10,687 bases of DNA, from NCBI GenBank assembly GCA_018828205.1, contig JAHJWA010000127.1:1-10687 (forward strand), read 5' to 3'. Below are positions 6,319 through 10,687 of this stretch, in pieces (position 1 is the first letter of the stretch; each line of letters opens with the position of its first letter). A model generated the notes under the pieces. That model was given only the letters and a program-made list of their open reading frames with translations. It made no database searches and was not told where the DNA came from. The position numbers were made by a program, and so were the translations under genes. Source of the stretch: Alphaproteobacteria bacterium. GTDB taxonomy: Bacteria; Pseudomonadota; Alphaproteobacteria; Sphingomonadales; Sphingomonadaceae.

Positions 6319-6952
6319 TCAAATTTCAGTGCGCTCGGCGATGATGAGTGCATCCTCCACGTCGACGCCCAGATAGCGAACCGTGTTCTCGATCTTGGTG
6401 TGGCCGAGCAGGATCTGGACCGCACGAAGGTTGCCCGTGGCGCGATAGATCATCGCAGCCCTTGCGCGCCGCATCGCATGTGTGCCGTAATCCTCGCGGC
6501 GCAGACCGACAGCGGTGACCCATTCATCGACAAGCCGGGCATATTGGCGCGTGCTCATCGGCCGCCCTTGGTCGAGACGGATTGGGAACACATAGTCGTC
6601 AACGGTGCCGCCACGGCGCTGGAGCCATGCAGCAAGGCTCAGGCGAGCGTCAGCGGAGATGTGGGACTGCACAGGCCGGCCGGTCTTCTGCTGGATCACC
6701 ATCGCACGGGTGCGAATATCCGGCCCGGCCATCAGATTGCCGATGTTCAACTTTACCAGGTCGCAGCCGCGCAACTTGCTGTCGATCGCAAGATTAAGCA
6801 GCGCCCGATCCCGCAAGCGCTCCTCGCGGTCCAAAAAGAAACGGATAGCCCAGATCTGCTGTCTGGGTCAGGGGACGCTTGGTCCCGACCGTCTTTCCGG
6901 CATGCCATGCGATGCGGTTCTGCATGGCAGGGTCTAGATGTGAGTAGGTCAT
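6319..6952 (-). pseudogene. Short tyrosine recombinase/integrase with a one-base frameshift
   Basis: Site-specific tyrosine recombinase that would cut and rejoin DNA through a 3'-phosphotyrosine. The ATG at 6952 gives an N-terminus (MTYSHLDPAMQNRIAWHAG..) like a short, about 210-residue integrase family I recall from alphaproteobacteria. After about 31 codons the frame breaks: one extra base within 6859-6862 moves the rest (QIWAIRFFLDREERL..) into another frame, which stays open to the stop at 6319. The 634-base span is one base over 211 codons. In the C-terminal frame numbered from 6834, all catalytic residues are present: R22, K50, H119 and R122 (HAMR), H145, Y154. The terminator and ribosome site are intact, so the break is recent or a sequencing error. 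No separate arm-binding domain is seen. Confidence 0.85.
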
Positions 6953-6954
6953 CG

Positions 6955-6990
6955 TCTTTCTCCTTGGCCGTACTTGGCCAAGGAGAAAGA
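6955..6990. repeat. Perfect 15-bp inverted repeat covering the recombinase ribosome binding site
   Basis: TCTTTCTCCTTGGCC (6955-6969) and GGCCAAGGAGAAAGA (6976-6990) are exact reverse complements separated by six bases (GTACTT). In the recombinase mRNA the 3' arm carries AAGGAG seven bases before the ATG at 6952, so the hairpin would hide the whole ribosome binding site. Alternatively, two inverted arms around a 6-base spacer resemble the core site of a tyrosine recombinase (dif has 11-6-11), or an operator. Confidence 0.85.
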
Positions 6991-7509
6991 GCGAGCATCG
7001 AGAAGCGAGAGTTGATCGAAGGCGGACATCAAAGCAACGCGCCTCAATGACCGCTTTCGGGAGATGCCGGGGATCGGTCTAACGACCGAGATGGGGCGCG
7101 AAGCTGACATGCCGGATTCTCGCCGGGAAATGTCCGCTATCCCGATTTGCACTCCTGAAAGGAGACGTTCCAGATCGTTCGACATTTCAGCCGATCGGCG
7201 GAGAAGCTTCAATGACCGAGAAAAGGGCGTTTTACAGCCGTTCTCTGTTCAACGGGACAGAAATTTCCCAGTGATTACAGTGCCCATCATACTCAAGTCG
7301 GGCGCACCATTTCTTGAAAGGCGCCGGAATCGGTCCTTCCAGATTTGCCGTCCGGCGACAATCGAGGCGCGGTGCATTTGGCGCTCATGTGTATTTCGGA
7401 AGTTCCGAGCCACAACTTAGTCGTCGCGGCCAATTGCCTCGTCGTAATCCGAGTGATCAGGACCGACGCATTGGCCTTGAACACTGGCGCTTGAAAACAG
7501 CGGATTGTC
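6991..7509. other. Gene-free stretch with degenerate repeated motif
   Basis: Frames on both strands are Arg/Ser-rich or broken and have no recognisable domain, so I call no gene. Several loose copies of a motif near RATGACCGCTWTCGGG occur at 7044-7067, 7078-7096, 7127-7150 and 7208-7226. Confidence 0.5.
7044..7150. repeat. Cluster of degenerate short repeats
   Basis: Three loose copies of a 20-24 base motif lie here: 7044-7067 (TCAATGACCGCTTTCGGG..), 7078-7096 and 7127-7150 (GAAATGTCCGCTATC..). An inverted copy lies at 3257-3280 and another weak copy at 7208-7226. A 13-base exact repeat (GAAGCTGACATGC) is shared by 7100-7112 and 3183-3195. Assigned by eye. Confidence 0.35.
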
Positions 7510-7668
7510 CTACCTGCGGGTCTCGCCTGGCAGGAATCGCATGTTCTCGCCCATTGAAGCGCACTGCGCCACCAACTCCGAACGTCCTTGGTTGGCCAAC
7601 ATCGTCGAGCAGCCGCCCACCATCACGACACCCGCCATAAGGCCGGCAATACGCATACTGATCTTCAT
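7510..7668 (-). CDS. Small putative lipoprotein (52 residues)
   Basis: A short gene I do not recognise. The product starts MKISMRIAG, has a hydrophobic core and a lipobox ending VGGC with the lipidated cysteine at 20, then a 32-residue hydrophilic mature part with one more Cys at 36 (VAQCASMGENM). The ATG at 7668 has AGGGG eight bases upstream. The classical signal peptide with charge, core and Cys in the right order makes chance unlikely, but the mature part is tiny. It could be a genuine small envelope protein or the front end of a truncated one. It stands alone on the minus strand in decayed surroundings, with no terminator or partner gene seen. Confidence 0.5.
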   Translation of the reverse strand: MKISMRIAGLMAGVVMVGGCSTMLANQGRSELVAQCASMGENMRFLPGETRR

Positions 7669-7694
7669 CCAAACGACCCCTATGGAGGATGAGA

Positions 7695-7713
7695 ACCCCG
7701 CGAAAGCCGGGGT
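7695..7713. repeat. REP-like palindrome
   Basis: ACCCCG and CGGGGT pair across the seven-base loop CGAAAGC. The sequence resembles short GC-rich palindromes scattered between genes in sphingomonads (recalled, not searched). It lies about 27 bases upstream of the small lipoprotein start and does not cover its ribosome site. Confidence 0.35.
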
Positions 7714-7958
7714 ACATTCCAGTCGGCTAGAATTGAACAGTTACACCAGCATGACTCAGATAGAACGGCTACACCGACAGGCAGGGGATGGGTCTGCCCC
7801 ACGATCATGGCTAATTAGCCGCTTTGCAGCGTGGATCGATCACGCGCCGATTAAGGCGAGGCGAATACACTGGCTGGACCGCGCGTCTTATGCTCAGACC
7901 CGGATTGCCCGAAGCCGGCCCACTTGAAGACATTCGGGGTTTGATGCGAAGTGGTCAT

Positions 7959-8306
7959 ATGAGAGCCGAACTCCGATCCCTGGACTATTTCGAAAGCGAC
8001 CTAAGCTCCTTTGAGGGGGAGGCGTTCTGCATCAATGTCACTGCAACAATCGGAGCTGTTGATGAGCGTGGAGGAGACGACTTCACCCTCGAGGTTTGCT
8101 CCCCCGCATGGCTGCAGGCTGAGCTTGAGTCGGATCAAGTCGTGAGCGGGCAATACAGATCGATAATGGAAGAGTTCGATTTCCCCCTGCTTGAACGATT
8201 TGTGGCGAAGCGCGTGGGACAGACAGAAGGGCCTGACTGGCTCTCAGTCGCTAAAAAACTTGCTGCCCGGAGTTGCTGGGAGTTCGAAGGGCTGACGCCG
8301 CCCTAG
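7959..8306 (+). CDS. Imm8-like immunity protein (orphan)
   Basis: A 115-residue cytosolic protein resembling the Imm8 immunity family of polymorphic toxin systems, whose members bind and neutralise a cognate toxin. Similar points: an N-terminal MRAELRSLDYF strand, then FTLEVCSPAWL (42-52), matching the family's F-x-I-x-V-C-(T/S)-P-x-W-L core, an acidic helix, WLSVAKKLA (94-102) and the terminal CWEFE (106-110). The length fits. The ATG at 7959 is chosen because it gives the family N-terminus; one at 7944 adds five residues and has a GGGG before it, and neither ribosome site is strong. No toxin, Rhs or secretion gene lies in the window, so it is an orphan. It is the last accessory gene before the GC-rich block and runs convergent with the MFS gene. 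Confidence 0.78.
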   Translation: MRAELRSLDYFESDLSSFEGEAFCINVTATIGAVDERGGDDFTLEVCSPAWLQAELESDQVVSGQYRSIMEEFDFPLLERFVAKRVGQTEGPDWLSVAKKLAARSCWEFEGLTPP

Positions 8307-8458
8307 CGTCCGCTAACCATCCATCTCGTGACATTCGTCGAAACGATCCAGCCTAGAAGCCGACAGGCCGCCACTCAGTTGTGGGCGCCGCTGAAACTTT
8401 CTAGCCTTTGCCCATCGCTCTTCCGTCGAGGCGCGTTCGCGGTTGTGCCGTCGCCGCG

Positions 8459-9649
8459 CTATTCGCTGCGCCCGTACATCCGCCACGAGACCAGCGAGAT
8501 CGCCACGATCGCGAGGCAGGAGGCGAAGACGTAGAGCGCGGTGCCGGTCCAGCCGTAGAAATCGTAGATCGCGGTCCCGGCAATGCTGCCGATCGCGCCG
8601 CCGATGAACATCATCACGATATAGATCGTCGTCAGCCGGGTGCGCAGGCCGGGCGCGAGCGAGAGGAAGGTCATCCGGCTGGTAACGTCGATCGCGGGGC
8701 CGACCAGATTGCCGAAGAAGATCGGAATCATCAGCAGCCAGAGGTTGTTGCCGAACGGGATCAGCAGCGCGATCCCGGCGGTCTGGACCAGCGAGAAGTA
8801 GAACCGCGCGCGGCGGGCGCCGAATTTGTCGGCGAGCGTCCCCAGCCGCGGGGTCGAGAGGATGCTGATGGCAGCGAAGCCCGCGAGATAGCCGACCACA
8901 TCGGTCCCGTAGCCCATTTCGGGCGAAGTCAGGTGCAGCGCGAGGCCCAGCCACAGCGCGATGAATTGCGCGAAGCCGATCCCCTGGATCAGCCCCGAAA
9001 GCAGGATCTCGCGGTGCGAGCGCAGCAGCGGGAAGACCGACATCACCAGCGCGAAATAATTCCCCGTGGGCTTGTCCCGGGTGGCTTCGAGCCGGGGCAT
9101 GATCCGGGGTAGGGCGATAGCGATGGCGATCATCGCGCCGCTGGCGATCCAGTAGACCGCGCGCCAGCTGAAATATTCCGCGACCACGCCCGCGCCCACC
9201 CGGGCAATCAGGATTCCGAAGATCACCCCGGCGGTGAGCGTCGCGGTGACATGGCCGAGCCGTTCGGGCGCGACGCGCTTGGAGGCGTAGGCGGGAAGCA
9301 GATAGGGTGCGATGGTGAAGAAACCGAGCAGCGTCGATCCGGCGGTGAAAAGCACGAAATCCTGCGCCAGCGTCATCATGCCGAGACCGACGCACTGGCC
9401 GATGGTGAAGGCCACCGTCAGCCGCCGGTTGGAAAAGCGGTCGCCCAGCGGGAGCAGCAGGAAGATGCCCACCGCCAGCGCGAGCTGGTTCAACGCCGGG
9501 ACCAGCCCGATCGTCGCCGTGCTCACCCCGAACCCCTCGGCCACTTCGCCGATGATCGGGTGAATGTAATAAGCGTTGGCGGTCACCACCGCCGCGGCGA
9601 GCGCGAGCAGCAGCTCCTGCCGCCGGGTCAGATATTCGGGGTTGCTCAA
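8459..9649 (-). CDS. MFS transporter (drug/sugar efflux type)
   Basis: A 396-residue inner-membrane transporter of the major facilitator superfamily, AraJ/NepI-like by overall look. About 12 hydrophobic helices fill the length. Motif A appears after TM2 as GDRFSNRR (69-76), and a related GTLADKFGARR lies in the second half. Substrate is not predictable. The start is a TTG at 9649: the frame is closed by a TGA a few codons upstream, no ATG or GTG lies between, and MSNPEYLTRRQE makes a sensible cytosolic N-terminus. The TTG has no good ribosome site of its own but overlaps the stop of a mini-ORF that does. It lies downstream of the MscS gene on the same strand with an 82-base gap and may share its transcript. 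No terminator was evident after 8459. Confidence 0.92.
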   Translation of the reverse strand: MSNPEYLTRRQELLLALAAAVVTANAYYIHPIIGEVAEGFGVSTATIGLVPALNQLALAVGIFLLLPLGDRFSNRRLTVAFTIGQCVGLGMMTLAQDFVLFTAGSTLLGFFTIAPYLLPAYASKRVAPERLGHVTATLTAGVIFGILIARVGAGVVAEYFSWRAVYWIASGAMIAIAIALPRIMPRLEATRDKPTGNYFALVMSVFPLLRSHREILLSGLIQGIGFAQFIALWLGLALHLTSPEMGYGTDVVGYLAGFAAISILSTPRLGTLADKFGARRARFYFSLVQTAGIALLIPFGNNLWLLMIPIFFGNLVGPAIDVTSRMTFLSLAPGLRTRLTTIYIVMMFIGGAIGSIAGTAIYDFYGWTGTALYVFASCLAIVAISLVSWRMYGRSE

Positions 9650-9699
9650 GTGGTTCGGCCCGCAGGATCACACAGCACGGTCATCGACTTACCTTCCAT
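9646..9699 (-). CDS. Possible mini-ORF coupled to the MFS start
   Basis: A frame of 17 codons from the ATG at 9699 (MEGKSMTVLCDPAGRTT), or 12 codons from the ATG at 9684, ends with a TGA that overlaps the TTG start of the MFS gene by two bases (TTGA). The 9684 start has GGAAGG seven bases upstream; the 9699 start has GGAAGGG four bases upstream. Its use as a leader that feeds ribosomes to the TTG is inferred. Confidence 0.3.
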   Translation of the reverse strand: MEGKSMTVLCDPAGRTT

Positions 9700-9731
9700 G
9701 GGCCCTTCCACGAACGGAGCCCCGTGACCCG

Positions 9732-10601
9732 TCAGCCTTCGCCTTCGGTGCTCGGTGCGAGCGGGACCCGCTCCTTGAAGGTATGCGTGACATAGGGGAA
9801 GGGGATTTCGATCTCGGCAGCATCGAGCCCGGCCTTGATCGCGCGGACGACCTTGTCCTTGCTCTCCCAGCCGGCGCGCGGGGTCGAGCCCGCCCACCAG
9901 CGGACGAGGAAATCGACCGAGCTGGAGTTGAATTCCTGCGCGAAGATGTCGAGCCCCTGTTCGATATCCACCCCTTCGACGCCTTCGACCGAGCGGCGGA
10001 TAACATCGGCGGCATGATCGAGATTGGTATCGTAGGAGACGCCGACCACGACCTCGTGGCGGCGCTTGAACCCGTCGGTGAGAATCTCGACCGGGTTCTT
10101 GAAGATCAGCGAATTGGGAACGATGGTCAGCTCGCCCGAGAGCCGGCGGACATGGGTTTCGCGCAGGGTGATCCGCTCGACCTTGCCGGTAATGCCCTCG
10201 CATTCGATCACATCGCCGATGCGCATCTTCTCCCGCAGCATGATCAGCACGCCGGCGAGGAAGTTCTCGAAGATGTCCTGAAAGGCGAAGCCGATCGCGA
10301 CCGCGCCGATGCCGAGCCCGGCGAACAGGCTGGCGGGCGTGAGCCCGGGCATCACCACGATGGCGGCGATCATGATCCCGACCAGCCAGATGCCCAGCTT
10401 GACGAGCGTGTCGATCAGCGCCTTGAGGCTGGGACGGATCTCGGTCCGGCCAACCAGCATGTCGGCGATCTTTGCCGCGAACCGTGCCACGATCCAGGTG
10501 ACGAGCAGAACGATCAGGCCGATCGCTATATGCGGGAGCGCGGCGACGAAGCCGGTTGCCATGGACTGCACCTGATCGCGCAGCGTTGCGATGTGATTCA
10601 A
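9732..10601 (-). CDS. Small-conductance mechanosensitive channel (MscS family)
   Basis: A 289-residue inner-membrane channel that opens under membrane tension to release solutes at osmotic downshock, normally as a heptamer. The size matches E. coli MscS. TM1 is at about 18-40, TM2 at about 62-86, and the pore-lining TM3 at about 90-121 with the Gly/Ala-rich AGLGIGAVAIGFAFQD stretch. The beta domain follows with IGDVIE (128-133) and VPNSLIFKNPV (161-171), both typical of the family, then the alpha/beta C-terminal domain. The start is a TTG at 10601 backed by GGAGG eight bases upstream; no better start is visible. The stop lies 82 bases before the MFS gene, with no terminator between, so both are likely one transcript. 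Confidence 0.96.
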   Translation of the reverse strand: MNHIATLRDQVQSMATGFVAALPHIAIGLIVLLVTWIVARFAAKIADMLVGRTEIRPSLKALIDTLVKLGIWLVGIMIAAIVVMPGLTPASLFAGLGIGAVAIGFAFQDIFENFLAGVLIMLREKMRIGDVIECEGITGKVERITLRETHVRRLSGELTIVPNSLIFKNPVEILTDGFKRRHEVVVGVSYDTNLDHAADVIRRSVEGVEGVDIEQGLDIFAQEFNSSSVDFLVRWWAGSTPRAGWESKDKVVRAIKAGLDAAEIEIPFPYVTHTFKERVPLAPSTEGEG

Positions 10602-10687
10602 AGCGAAAGCCTCCCTTTCGGCGCCAACGTGAGGCCCGGATCGAGGTTCCGAACTGGCGGGTTCTGGAGCGTTGGAAAGTCGTCGGG

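Larger units (their letters stand above)
3042..8330. mobile_element. Putative decayed genomic island or accessory region next to tRNA-Arg
   Basis: By eye the GC content drops right after the tRNA and rises again near 8340, where the MFS gene region begins. Within the stretch, gene density is low, genes lie on both strands, and the content is accessory: a diguanylate cyclase, two lipoproteins, a frameshifted tyrosine recombinase and an orphan immunity protein. The tRNA-flanked position and the recombinase support an integrated element. No direct repeat of the tRNA 3' end was found at the right side, so borders are approximate. More than one insertion is possible, as the recombinase lies 3.3 kb from the tRNA. 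Confidence 0.4.

Noticed and set aside
6949..7420. Frames of 87 (minus) and 118 (plus) residues near the inverted repeat
   Set aside because: Both are Arg/Ser-rich, run through degenerate repeats, and overlap the palindrome; no recognisable protein features.
6955..7713. CRISPR array or insertion sequence ends
   Set aside because: Repeats here are irregular in spacing and sequence, with no regular spacers, no cas genes, and no transposase.
8313..9671. Minus-strand frame of 452 residues overlapping the MFS gene in another phase
   Set aside because: Composition is Arg/Asp-rich without domains, while the other phase gives a complete 12-helix transporter.

Overview
The window reads as chromosomal DNA of a high-GC alphaproteobacterium, most likely Sphingomonadales (Erythrobacter/Sphingomonas type). 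This rests on codon use, on an RpoH-type promoter with a ROSE-like leader in front of an hsp20 gene, on the grxC / nitrilase / DUF1178 cluster, and on remembered resemblance of several proteins to that group. No database search was possible.

Left block (1-3041), GC-rich and core-like: the 3' end of pyrG (CTP synthase); a 350-base gap with a promoter-like pair and several strong hairpins that may encode a small RNA; an Hsp20 small heat-shock gene on the minus strand with an RpoH-type promoter and a probable ROSE RNA thermometer; a divergent three-gene operon of grxC, a Nit-type amidohydrolase and a DUF1178 zinc-ribbon protein; and tRNA-Arg(CCU) with encoded CCA.

Middle block (about 3042-8330), visibly less GC-rich and loosely packed, looks accessory. 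It holds a membrane-anchored diguanylate cyclase, a divergent unknown lipoprotein, a short tyrosine recombinase broken by a one-base frameshift, a perfect 15-bp inverted repeat over the recombinase ribosome binding site, a tiny lipoprotein, and an orphan Imm8-like immunity protein. Its gene-free gaps carry degenerate copies of a short motif. Position next to a tRNA gene and the recombinase remnant suggest an old, decaying genomic island, but I found no convincing attachment-site repeat.

Right block (about 8340-10687), again GC-rich, carries two minus-strand genes likely transcribed together: an MscS-family mechanosensitive channel, then an MFS transporter. Both use TTG starts, and a 12-17 codon mini-ORF that overlaps the transporter start lies between them.

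The most interesting items are the recombinase-associated inverted repeat, the pyrG-hsp20 structured gap, the heat-shock leader, and the orphan immunity gene. I see no complete new defence or toxin system.
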